From Sulfuricurvum sp. (GTDB lineage: Bacteria; Campylobacterota; Campylobacteria; Campylobacterales; Sulfurimonadaceae): a stretch of DNA of 8,326 nt. Shown in pieces: positions 1 to 6,655 of the stretch. The first letter of the stretch is position 1. Every line of letters begins with the position of its first letter. The stretch is taken from NCBI GenBank assembly GCA_030679635.1, contig JAUXSZ010000188.1:1-8326 (forward strand). Direction: 5' to 3'. The notes beneath the pieces are model-generated. The model did no database searches. It was not told the DNA's origin and saw only the letters and a program-made list of their open reading frames with translations. A program made the position numbers and the translations under genes.

Positions 1-403
1 TGTCCAGATTGTGATTTAGGGCATAAGCAATGAGATCAAAGAGATCATGAACCGTTTGAAATTGAGTGCTATTGGTAGTAGCTGTGACGACTGCCATGTA
101 GAGGTGTTTGGTAAAAAAAATATTTTGGACATGAGAAAGAAGATTATTGGCGGCTTTTATTCCCTGTTCCTCATTGGTGCCATCAAAGATAATGGCGCAA
201 AGATTGGTTTGTAAAAAGATTTGCTTGTCACTTGCGCGAAGATGTTGGCTAAAGACGCTAAAATCAACATCTACTTCGGAGGTAAAAACCAGAGCGATAG
301 AGTAGGTAGCGTGATAACGCGAAAAACGGTAGTGATAGTCAGCAACTTCTTGAATCAACTGTTTTTGAAAATGTTGACGATGTTCGCAGAAAGCATTGAT
401 CAT
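1..403 (-). CDS. Degenerate GGDEF-like domain protein (partial, C-terminus beyond window)
   Basis: An open frame runs from ATG at 403-401 down to the left edge: 134 codons are visible, without a stop, so the C-terminus is missing. A Shine-Dalgarno AGGA (412-415) sits 8 bases before the ATG. The protein has no signal peptide or membrane segment. Residues about 20-134 have the spacing of a GGDEF (diguanylate cyclase) fold: a basic helix, then the strand YSIALVF (34-40), then LRASD (55-59), then a strand CAIIFDGT (69-76) and a helix EEQGIKAANNLL. At the place where GGDEF should stand the sequence reads QTNLC, so the catalytic motif is gone. By family logic it should not make c-di-GMP. It could be a sensor, a nucleotide-binding or protein-binding module, or a regulator; the assignment rests on pattern alone. 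The coding sequence looks more AT-rich than the genes to its right. Confidence 0.6.
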   Translation of the reverse strand, partial: MINAFCEHRQHFQKQLIQEVADYHYRFSRYHATYSIALVFTSEVDVDFSVFSQHLRASDKQIFLQTNLCAIIFDGTNEEQGIKAANNLLSHVQNIFFTKHLYMAVVTATTNSTQFQTVHDLFDLIAYALNHNLD

Positions 404-411
404 CTTATTTT

Positions 412-438
412 TCCTACAAATTTTGTTTGATTATAACA
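412..438 (-). promoter_or_regulatory. Extended -10 promoter and ribosome binding site for the GGDEF-like gene
   Basis: Read on the minus strand, 438-430 is TGTTATAAT, a perfect extended -10 element (TGn plus TATAAT). No good -35 is seen at 17 bases spacing (TGCGGT), which is usual for promoters in this phylum. Transcription would begin near base 423, and AGGA at 415-412 would follow within a leader of about 20 bases. The gene would therefore be transcribed separately from the Sel1 gene upstream of it. Confidence 0.5.
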
Positions 439-461
439 TATTATGACATACTACCGCAGGG

Positions 462-722
462 CTAAAACGTTGTTTTGGTTGATGTCGTGAGTTCGCTTAG
501 ACGATAGGCGGCATCGGTGTGGCCTGAACGCATCGCTTTTTTCCACCACTCCATTGCCTTGTCAAGGTCTTTTTCGACCCCTTCACCGTAAAAATAGATC
601 ATTCCCAGATAAAACTGCGCTTCGGCGTTTCGTTTGTAGGCGCCTAAAGGATAGAGAAGCTCGCGAGCTTTGGTATAATCTTCCGCTTCGTAAGCCGCGA
701 TTCCATCGTACAATTCATCCAT
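462..722 (-). CDS. Small Sel1/TPR-like repeat protein
   Basis: This 86-residue protein starts at ATG 722-720 with AAAGGA (732-737) nine bases upstream. It holds one TPR-like helical hairpin (about residues 1-30, with AYEAEDYTKARELL) and one clear Sel1 repeat (about 34-68) with AQFYLGMIYFYGEGV followed by DKAMEWWKKA. Sel1 repeats form alpha-alpha solenoids that bind other proteins, so a scaffold or adaptor role is likely; the partner cannot be read from the sequence. It has no signal peptide, unlike many secreted Sel1 proteins of Helicobacter and Campylobacter, so it should act in the cytoplasm. It is much shorter than usual members but looks complete: it has its own start, ribosome site and stop. 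It is divergent from the BRCT-like gene and separated from it by 59 bases. Confidence 0.8.
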   Translation of the reverse strand: MDELYDGIAAYEAEDYTKARELLYPLGAYKRNAEAQFYLGMIYFYGEGVEKDLDKAMEWWKKAMRSGHTDAAYRLSELTTSTKTTF

Positions 723-731
723 CGTAAAAAA

Positions 732-757
732 TCCTTTAAAACAATGATCATATTATA
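732..757 (-). promoter_or_regulatory. Putative promoter of the Sel1 gene in a short divergent intergenic region
   Basis: On the minus strand 757-752 reads TATAAT, giving a transcript start near 745 and a leader of about 20 bases with AAAGGA at 737-732. A -35 is not evident. The 723-781 gap also has to serve the plus-strand operon. The same AT-rich block reads TATTAT at 751-756 on the plus strand and could act as a weak -10 in the other direction, so the two promoters may overlap. Confidence 0.4.
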
Positions 758-781
758 CACGTCCTGTATTCTTTTAGGCTG

Positions 782-2050
782 ATGGAATATAATGCGCAGA
801 TGAATTATGATGAACTTTGTGGAAAATCGATACTTTTATTGGGGAAAACCCGCTCTCTCAATTTTGAGGAGTTTGAAACTCTTTTGAAACTGCATAACAT
901 TACCCTCTGTGCACAATATGAAGAGGGGGTAGCTCTCATCATTGAGGGAAAATTGATGAATCCTCTGGAGCAGGATGAGGGGGCGCGGCTTTATGCAATG
1001 GATACGGTGCCTCTGGTCGCGATTGAGGGGGTTGAGCAGTGGCTATGCGGTTCGATTGAACCCAATCGGCTGTTGATGAGTTTAAAACTCTCTCATGATC
1101 AGGAGCGTCTGGTTGATTTTATCCAAAATCGCTACATCAGCGATGAACTTTTTTTTAAACTGCTGAAGTTGTACGATTGGCAGGGAGAGGGGCTTTTTGA
1201 CAACGATACGAATCGCGATGTCACCGCCGCACTCATAAGCCGTTTCTATCAGGATATCGAACGTAATCACAACGTCCAGTATGCGATGAGCGGTTTGGCT
1301 CATCTGATACAAAAATACGGAACCACTCTTCTTATTGATGCCATCAGTGAGCTCTCCCCCATAGCGCGGGAACTCAAACACCCAAGTGACCGTACCCTTG
1401 CCGGGGTACTGGACGCGATGGCCCTTCACCCGCAAACTTCGGAAAAACTAGTACGAATGCTTTTAAATGAGCGTTCAGAGTTGTTGGCACGCAGAATCCC
1501 CCTCGCATTGGAAAGCGTGCTGTTAGGACTCAAAAATGAGACGATAGATCAACTTCTGGCATGCAATGAGAGTCTCTCAGCACAGGGAGCCGATGCATTG
1601 GAAGAGATGTACCCCAACCTAATCGGGTCATTTTTTCCCCTTACGGAGGAGCGGTTTAATCGGTTATTGAAGGAGTATAGTGCGGCATTGGCATCGAACA
1701 CGACGTTGACACCCCTCATGCAGCAAACGCTGATGGATTTGGATGAGGTGAGCGTCAATGTGGCACTCGCCTCTAACGTATCGATTGTCCCGTCCTTGTT
1801 GGCGAAACTGTATGAGAGCGGACGTTATACTACGGCCATTGCGGGAAATAGTGCCGTAACGCCACAGCAATGTGAAGCACTTTGGAGGTTGAATGATCCC
1901 TTAGCTCTTCATGCATTGGCTAGCAATCCCTCAACTCCCGTAGAAATTCTCTATCAGTTGGGGCTGGACAGCCGCTATGAGCGCAGCGTCAAAACAAATG
2001 CCGCTTTTGGCAAACATATACAAACCCATAACCTAGGATGGCAAGTGTGA
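782..2050 (+). CDS. BRCT-like domain plus leucine-rich-variant (LRV/HEAT-like) repeat protein
   Basis: This 422-residue soluble protein has no signal peptide or membrane helix. Residues about 11-90 resemble a BRCT domain: CGKSILLLGK, a helix, then EEGVALIIEG, an Ala-rich helix (GARLYAM), VPLVAIE and a final EQWL. BRCT domains bind phosphoproteins or DNA ends and in bacteria are best known from the ligase LigA. Residues about 300-405 hold four repeats of 24-26 residues that start ALASN, ALASN, AIAGN and ALASN, most clearly ALASNPSTPVEILYQLGLD. This is the signature of leucine-rich-variant/HEAT-like solenoids. The middle (about 120-300) is helical and may hold weaker repeats. It is first in a four-gene operon, so it is a candidate adaptor that brings a client to the AAA+/VWA pair; that role is inferred. 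The start is ATG 782 with AGG only three bases upstream; ATG 800 is an alternative without a ribosome site. Confidence 0.75.
   Translation: MEYNAQMNYDELCGKSILLLGKTRSLNFEEFETLLKLHNITLCAQYEEGVALIIEGKLMNPLEQDEGARLYAMDTVPLVAIEGVEQWLCGSIEPNRLLMSLKLSHDQERLVDFIQNRYISDELFFKLLKLYDWQGEGLFDNDTNRDVTAALISRFYQDIERNHNVQYAMSGLAHLIQKYGTTLLIDAISELSPIARELKHPSDRTLAGVLDAMALHPQTSEKLVRMLLNERSELLARRIPLALESVLLGLKNETIDQLLACNESLSAQGADALEEMYPNLIGSFFPLTEERFNRLLKEYSAALASNTTLTPLMQQTLMDLDEVSVNVALASNVSIVPSLLAKLYESGRYTTAIAGNSAVTPQQCEALWRLNDPLALHALASNPSTPVEILYQLGLDSRYERSVKTNAAFGKHIQTHNLGWQV
2034..2050 (+). promoter_or_regulatory. Ribosome site and GTGA overlap that set the AAA+ ATPase start
   Basis: TAGG at 2034-2037 lies nine bases before GTG 2047, whose GTGA overlaps the TGA stop of the upstream gene (2048-2050). 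The in-frame ATG at 2038 directly abuts the AGG and so has no usable spacing. This favours GTG 2047 and translational coupling. Confidence 0.55.
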
Positions 2051-3042
2051 GAGTTTCCGATACCGTTTCGACAATGACCTCGATGATAGAGGCGAAAATA
2101 CCGACTTTTTTATGGGGACCTCCGGGTATCGGGAAATCCTCGATTATCAAACAAATTGCACAGGACGCAGGGATAGCGTGCATCGATCTGCGTCTCTCGC
2201 TGATGGATCCGACCGATCTCAAAGGGATCCCTTTTTACGAGAGTGAGACCCATCAAGCCCTTTGGGCTCCACCGTCGTTTTTGCCGCGTGAGGGGGAGGG
2301 GATATTGTTTCTCGATGAGCTCAACTCCGCCGCGCCTGCGGTACAAGCATCGGCCTATCAGCTGATTTTGGACCGTAAAGTGGGTGAGTATACGCTGCCC
2401 GATGGGTGGGCGATTGTTGCGGCCGGTAACCGTGAGGGGGATCGGGGAGTCGTGTACCGTCTCCCATCGCCGCTGGCAAACCGTTTTGTCCATATTGAGA
2501 TGGAGGTGAGTGTTGAAGATTGGCGTGAATGGGCGATAAAACGGGGTATTGACGAAACAATAATCGCCTATATCGGATTTAAAAACGAGGCTCTTTTTGG
2601 GTTTAATCCGACGCTCAATGAACGCAGTTTCGCTACGCCTCGCAGCTGGGAAGCGGTTCATTATATCTTGCAAAGCTCACTGGTTAAAAACTTGTTGATT
2701 GAAACGATTGGCGGGGCGGTTGGGCGTGAAAATGCCATCGACTTTTTAGGATTTTGCAAGGTGATGCGTCTCTTGCCGGATATCGATGCTATTTTAAGGG
2801 GTGAGTGCGATGAGTGTCCGAGTGATCTGTCGGCTTTGTATGCCCTCTCTTCGGCGTTGGTGTCCCGTATATTGCAAAATCCTCAGGAGGCTGAAATAGA
2901 CAATCTGCTGCGCTATACGCTGGGGTTGCAAAGCGAGTTTGCCGTGATGATTGTCCAAGATTTACAGCGCCAGGGTGTCCGGATGGATCATCTCAAAAAT
3001 TACGGGGATTGGGTCAATGCCTTCGCTTATTTGCTATGTTAG
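2047..3042 (+). CDS. MoxR-type AAA+ ATPase
   Basis: This 331-residue cytoplasmic AAA+ ATPase carries Walker A GPPGIGKS (about 24-31), Walker B ILFLDELN (86-93), sensor 1 AAGN (125-128), an arginine-finger segment ANRF (R146) and a sensor-2-like TPRSW (R199). These features, and the family-typical opening RVSDTV before the ATPase core, match the MoxR group (RavA, CbbQ, NorQ relatives). MoxR proteins form hexameric rings that use ATP to remodel clients together with a partner carrying a VWA domain, and exactly such a gene follows directly. The start is taken as GTG 2047 because of its ribosome site; ATG 2038 would add three residues. Its stop overlaps the next gene by seven bases. All catalytic motifs look intact, so it should be active. 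The client is unknown; it may be bound through the repeat protein encoded upstream. Confidence 0.88.
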   Translation: MRVSDTVSTMTSMIEAKIPTFLWGPPGIGKSSIIKQIAQDAGIACIDLRLSLMDPTDLKGIPFYESETHQALWAPPSFLPREGEGILFLDELNSAAPAVQASAYQLILDRKVGEYTLPDGWAIVAAGNREGDRGVVYRLPSPLANRFVHIEMEVSVEDWREWAIKRGIDETIIAYIGFKNEALFGFNPTLNERSFATPRSWEAVHYILQSSLVKNLLIETIGGAVGRENAIDFLGFCKVMRLLPDIDAILRGECDECPSDLSALYALSSALVSRILQNPQEAEIDNLLRYTLGLQSEFAVMIVQDLQRQGVRMDHLKNYGDWVNAFAYLLC

Positions 3043-4121
3043 ATTTTTCACGCGTTAAAACCAAACTCCTCGTTGATCATCCCTATTTCGGGACTCTGGC
3101 GAGTGCTTTGGAAATTGTCGTGAATGACAACATAGAAAGCTTTACGTCGCATGGAAAGAAATTTGAATACGCGCAAGATTTTTTCACTACCTTGAGCGAT
3201 GAGCAGGTTGCGTTTGCCCTTGCGAATGCCTCCATGCATGGCGTACTCTCTCACCCGGTACGCTTGGCCAATCGCAGTCCGTGGTTATGGTATACGGCAT
3301 GCGATCATGCGATCAACAATATGCTCATAGACAACGACTTTTCCCCTCCCAGTAAAATCACCTACGATCCGAGGTTCCGAGGCAAGTATGCCGAAGAGAT
3401 TTATGAAATGCTGCTCGACACGATCACCCGTGAAGATTTGAATGATAAAGACAACGATTCACGGCGCAGTGATGAGTCGCTAGAGGATAAACTCGAAGCA
3501 GCACAGCAGGAGATTCTATCTCAAAATGCACTGAGCAAAGCCCAAGATATGCAAAGTTTACCGAAAGGGCTGGAGAGACTTATAGCAATTCTCTCAAAAG
3601 GGGTAATCGATTGGCGTACCCAGCTACGCGATACTATCGGTGGCTATTATGTGAGCGATTACACCATCATACCACCGTCAAAAAAGCTCCTTTATCAAGG
3701 GATTTATCTGCCGGGAGCCTATTCCCGGCATTTGGAACTTGCTATCGCGATTGACAGTTCGGGTTCGGTGGATGAGGTTCTATTGGGACAATTTATCGCC
3801 GAGATTGAATCGATAACGGAGCTTTTTGGTTCGTACAGTATTGAGCTGATGGTGTGTGATGATAGGGTGCGAAATCATCAGAAATTTATGAGCGGTGAGT
3901 TGATAACCTATACGTTGGAAGGGGGCGGGGGGACCGATTTTACCCCTGTTTTTGAGGCCATTGATATGTGGATGGTTGCCCCTAAAGTGCTGTTGTATTT
4001 TACCGATTTGGAGGGAAAATTTCCGCTAAGTGAGCCCCATTATGAGACGCTGTGGATAGTACCCCGTGAAGGAGACGTGCCGTTTGGCAAAGTAATTGTG
4101 ATAAAGGGGAGTGATGATTGA
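3036..4121 (+). CDS. DUF2201-type protein: degenerate zincin-like domain plus VWA domain
   Basis: This 361-residue cytoplasmic partner of the MoxR ATPase has two domains. Residues about 1-125 match the putative metallopeptidase domain of DUF2201 (LVDHPYFGTLA near the start, LSDEQVAFALA, then AACD-like TACDHAIN at 87-94). The C-terminal part (about 230-361) is a VWA-like domain with an intact metal site: DSSGS (D240, S242, S244), T300 in GGGGTDF and D324 in FTD. A charged, probably flexible linker lies between (about 130-165). Where the family has HExxHxxxxH this protein reads NASMHGVLSH (64-73): the first His and the catalytic Glu are replaced, while H68 and H73 remain. Peptidase activity is therefore unlikely, while the VWA domain can still bind a metal-coordinated ligand. 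ATG 3036 overlaps the upstream stop by seven bases and lacks a clear ribosome site, suggesting coupled re-initiation; TTG 3009 is a less likely start. Confidence 0.85.
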   Translation: MLDFSRVKTKLLVDHPYFGTLASALEIVVNDNIESFTSHGKKFEYAQDFFTTLSDEQVAFALANASMHGVLSHPVRLANRSPWLWYTACDHAINNMLIDNDFSPPSKITYDPRFRGKYAEEIYEMLLDTITREDLNDKDNDSRRSDESLEDKLEAAQQEILSQNALSKAQDMQSLPKGLERLIAILSKGVIDWRTQLRDTIGGYYVSDYTIIPPSKKLLYQGIYLPGAYSRHLELAIAIDSSGSVDEVLLGQFIAEIESITELFGSYSIELMVCDDRVRNHQKFMSGELITYTLEGGGGTDFTPVFEAIDMWMVAPKVLLYFTDLEGKFPLSEPHYETLWIVPREGDVPFGKVIVIKGSDD

Positions 4122-5355
4122 AAACGCATTGAAAATATTGGAGGAGTCGCATCTCTTTATTACGGGAGGGGCGGGTTCAGGAAAGACGACGCTGACGCGC
4201 TCACTCATCGAGCATGCGTACACGCATGGAAAAAAGGTGGCAAGTCTCGCCTCTACCGGGATGGCGGCGACGCTTATCGGCGGTCAGACGCTGCACAGTT
4301 TTTTTGATTTGGGGATTGCCAACTCTCAAGAGGAGCTGGAGCGCAACGGAAAACTGGAGTGCTCCAAGAAGGTACACAAACTGATCCACTCGATGAGCCT
4401 CATCGTCATCGATGAGATCTCGATGGTTGGAGCTGCGGTACTGGACATGATACGCCTACGGCTGTTGCAGGGTGAATTTGGCGGAAAATTGGTTGTCGTA
4501 GGGGATTTTTTACAGCTTCCTCCGGTTGTCAGAGGAAACGAACCGATCTATTTTGCTTTCGAGTCTCCGAGCTGGGAACGTTTTGGTTTTGAAACGATCC
4601 ATTTGCAGGGGTCATTTCGTACTCATGAAGAGGAGTTTTTGAGTCTATTGGAGCGTGTACGGCATGCCTCCATCGGAGAGGATGAATCATCGGCTTTGGA
4701 TGCATTGGTCCGTCCGCTTCCTGAAGACAAGAGTACGATTACGCTCCTCTATGGCAAAAACATCAGTGCTCAAAACCATAACCGCTCACAGTTGGCGCAT
4801 CTGCATGGGGATGAAATTGAGCTCTCAACGCATGTCTCGATCCACGATAAAAAAATGCAGGATCGCGATGTTGAGAAGTTTATGTCGGAGAGCCGGATTG
4901 AGCCGGTGATGGTACTCAAAGTAGGGGCCCCAATTCTCTTCACCCGTAACGCATGGAACCATTATAACGGCGAGCGGGGGCGGATTTCTTCCATCGAAGA
5001 GGAGTGTGTCTGGGTGAAAAAAGAGGACGGTAAAAGTGTTAAAGTCGAGCGGGTAGAGACGACAAAAACCCGCTGGATTGAAAAAGGAAAAGTTCTCAAT
5101 GAAGAAAAGCTCATGACCTTGAGCCAATTTCCCATTACCCTGGCGTTTGCCATCACGATACACAAATCGCAGGGGATGAGTTTGAGCGATTATGTCATTG
5201 AGACCAATGAAATTTTCGCCCCCTCACAGTTTTACGTTGCTCTCTCCCGTTCTATTTCGGCGCATCGGGTGACACTGACGCAACCGAACCGTACGTGGGA
5301 ACGGCTTTGTTTTATTCACCCTAAGGCATTGACTTTTGTGGAGAGAATATCCTAG
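4114..5355 (+). CDS. Pif1-like SF1B DNA helicase
   Basis: This 413-residue protein has the complete motif set of a Pif1/RecD-type 5'-3' DNA helicase. Motif I is GGAGSGKTT (18-26), Ia ASTGMAA (46-52) with TLHSFF after it, II VIDEIS (98-103), III GDFLQLPPV (130-138), IV GSFRT (166-170, arginine R169), V ITIHKSQGMSL (347-357) and VI YVALSRS (374-380). TLHSFF and the DFLQLPPV form are typical of Pif1 rather than UvrD. Pif1 proteins unwind duplexes, G-quadruplexes and R-loops and remove proteins from DNA. There is no N-terminal extension: the protein begins just before motif I. ATG 4114 is chosen over GTG 4111 because AAGGGG (4104-4109) has better spacing to it. The gene overlaps the VWA gene by eight bases, so it is the last member of the operon. 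Its TAG stop shares CTAG with the convergent porin gene. Confidence 0.9.
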   Translation: MIENALKILEESHLFITGGAGSGKTTLTRSLIEHAYTHGKKVASLASTGMAATLIGGQTLHSFFDLGIANSQEELERNGKLECSKKVHKLIHSMSLIVIDEISMVGAAVLDMIRLRLLQGEFGGKLVVVGDFLQLPPVVRGNEPIYFAFESPSWERFGFETIHLQGSFRTHEEEFLSLLERVRHASIGEDESSALDALVRPLPEDKSTITLLYGKNISAQNHNRSQLAHLHGDEIELSTHVSIHDKKMQDRDVEKFMSESRIEPVMVLKVGAPILFTRNAWNHYNGERGRISSIEEECVWVKKEDGKSVKVERVETTKTRWIEKGKVLNEEKLMTLSQFPITLAFAITIHKSQGMSLSDYVIETNEIFAPSQFYVALSRSISAHRVTLTQPNRTWERLCFIHPKALTFVERIS

Positions 5356-6608
5356 AATTTATAAGCGACTTGCACCCATACTTTGTTCAGATTTTTGGTA
5401 TTACCCGTGACATCCCCGCCATCATAGAAGGCGGCTTTGATGAGACCGTTTAGCCCTTTTACCCCCGGGATTGTATTGGTATACATCATATCCCATTCAC
5501 TTCCCAAATCACTGTTTCCACCATTCATTGCTTTATCGGCTTCAAACGCGTGATAAACAACCATCGCTTTTCCTAGACCCTTAGACGTGTATCCAAGAGT
5601 GGCACTCGCGTCACACAAACCGCCTGTTGGGGTCGTTAGAAATTTATCAGCCCATCCGTTGAATTTGTGCAAGGTCGCCAAAGGGGTACTGAAGGCTGTT
5701 TTCCCATCGCTACCATCGGAACCGCTCAGAACTTCATATCCAACTCCTGCGAGAACACCGCTGATGTTTGCAAGGAGATCAAGATTGTAGTAATAGGCAT
5801 CATTTTCTTGTTTCGTGGTCCCTACGGTTTTAAAAGTGGCATCTCCTTGTCTGGCGTATTCCGCACGGTAATTGATTTTAGCAATACCAACAGGGATGTC
5901 GCCCGTTAGTGCCAAACCAACCGTATCACTACCGTAGGATGCTTTTTGGGAAGAGATCATATAGTCGTATGCCGTCACTTTGAGCATATCGTTGATTTTA
6001 TACGAACCGTTTACAATAACCGATTCACTGTCCCATGTCGGCTCGTCAAAGACGGTAGCATAGCTGTAGACATACGCACCGGTTAATGTTAATCCTGCAA
6101 TCGACGTGTTCGTGACCGATACGGCATCCAAACTCTGCATCATCTGTCTCCAGTCCACCGAACCGATAAAGCGTTCGTTGTCGAGATTGATGATTTGGCG
6201 TCCCGCTTTGAGTGCCGTTGCTTTGTATTTGTATTGCAAATATCCTTGTGTGAAACGGGTTTGTTCCGGATCGGCAACGATTTCATAACGGTTATCCCCA
6301 AAAATTGCCGAAGGGTTATTATCGTATCGTGTTCCGCCGATCGTTTGTACGGTGGTGCCGTCTACTTTCATAGTAAGTCCGTCAATTCCAAGGAGCTTTG
6401 TCTCCAATCCAAGGGTTGCACGAACCGTATAGGCATTGGCCTCCATTTTTCCGGAGTCTTCGACATCAACATTTTCATAACGAGGGCGCACTTCGCCGTT
6501 GAATTTCGTATCACTGAAGAGGGTAAACCCCTCATCGGCACTTAGTGTACTTGAGAAACCGCTCGCCAAAGAGAGAATTGCAACTGCGGATAAGGTGATT
6601 TCTTTCAT
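5352..6608 (-). CDS. Outer-membrane beta-barrel porin, alginate-export-like family
   Basis: This 418-residue precursor has a Sec signal peptide (MKEITLSAVAILSLASGF, predicted cut after LSA at residue 24) and ends in a C-terminal Phe (VQVAYKF), the outer-membrane assembly signal. The mature part has alternating hydrophobic strands throughout, for example EVRPRYENV, AGRQIINLDNERFIG (135-149), WRQ and SLDAV. PLATLHKFNGWADKF (309-323) is a conserved block of the alginate-export/porin family (PF13372-like). In this phylum such proteins are usually general porins, and alginate export itself should not be assumed. One Cys (C332) stands in an extracellular-loop-like region, which is uncommon for a barrel protein. 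ATG 6608 is preferred: AAGGA (6615-6619) lies six bases upstream and the signal peptide begins right there. The frame continues open upstream to 6914, but that part reads napD out of frame. The gene lies 25 bases after napD on the same strand. Confidence 0.85.
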   Translation of the reverse strand: MKEITLSAVAILSLASGFSSTLSADEGFTLFSDTKFNGEVRPRYENVDVEDSGKMEANAYTVRATLGLETKLLGIDGLTMKVDGTTVQTIGGTRYDNNPSAIFGDNRYEIVADPEQTRFTQGYLQYKYKATALKAGRQIINLDNERFIGSVDWRQMMQSLDAVSVTNTSIAGLTLTGAYVYSYATVFDEPTWDSESVIVNGSYKINDMLKVTAYDYMISSQKASYGSDTVGLALTGDIPVGIAKINYRAEYARQGDATFKTVGTTKQENDAYYYNLDLLANISGVLAGVGYEVLSGSDGSDGKTAFSTPLATLHKFNGWADKFLTTPTGGLCDASATLGYTSKGLGKAMVVYHAFEADKAMNGGNSDLGSEWDMMYTNTIPGVKGLNGLIKAAFYDGGDVTGNTKNLNKVWVQVAYKF

Positions 6609-6614
6609 TTTAGA

Positions 6615-6619
6615 TCCTT
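6615..6619 (-). promoter_or_regulatory. Ribosome binding site of the porin gene
   Basis: AAGGA on the minus strand, six bases from ATG 6608. It decides the start against the in-frame codons further upstream, which would read through napD in another frame and bury the signal peptide. Confidence 0.7.
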
Positions 6620-6625
6620 TATGTT

Positions 6626-6655
6626 TGCAAAAATTAAAATCGATCTTTGAGATCG
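6626..6655 (-). terminator. Weak terminator-like hairpin between napD and the porin gene
   Basis: On the minus strand CGATCT (6655-6650), a CAA loop and AGATCG (6646-6641) form a six-base-pair stem, directly followed by ATTTTAATTTTTGC. The stem overlaps the last napD codons and the T-rich run spans the stop. The stem is only half GC and short, so it would at most stop part of the transcripts; it could also act as an RNA processing or stability element. Confidence 0.3.

Noticed and set aside
221..430. 69-codon plus-strand open frame
   Set aside because: It is antisense to the partial GGDEF-like gene, which has a better start, ribosome site and promoter.
1392..1409. GTACCC / GGGTAC inverted repeat
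   Set aside because: A six-base stem inside coding sequence without other signs of an operator.
2110..2673. 187-codon minus-strand open frame inside the AAA+ ATPase gene
   Set aside because: It is a shadow of a gene with intact Walker and sensor motifs; its product has no recognisable domain and no ribosome site was seen.
3009..3035. TTG start for the VWA gene, adding nine residues
   Set aside because: The GGGGA before it is too close to the TTG, and family members begin near the MLDFSRV stretch; ATG 3036 with coupled translation is more likely.
3709..3730. Perfect 8-base-pair hairpin (TGCCGGGA / TCCCGGCA, six-base loop)
   Set aside because: It is inside the VWA gene and followed by only three T; roughly one such stem is expected by chance in a window this long, so I do not call a terminator or regulatory element.
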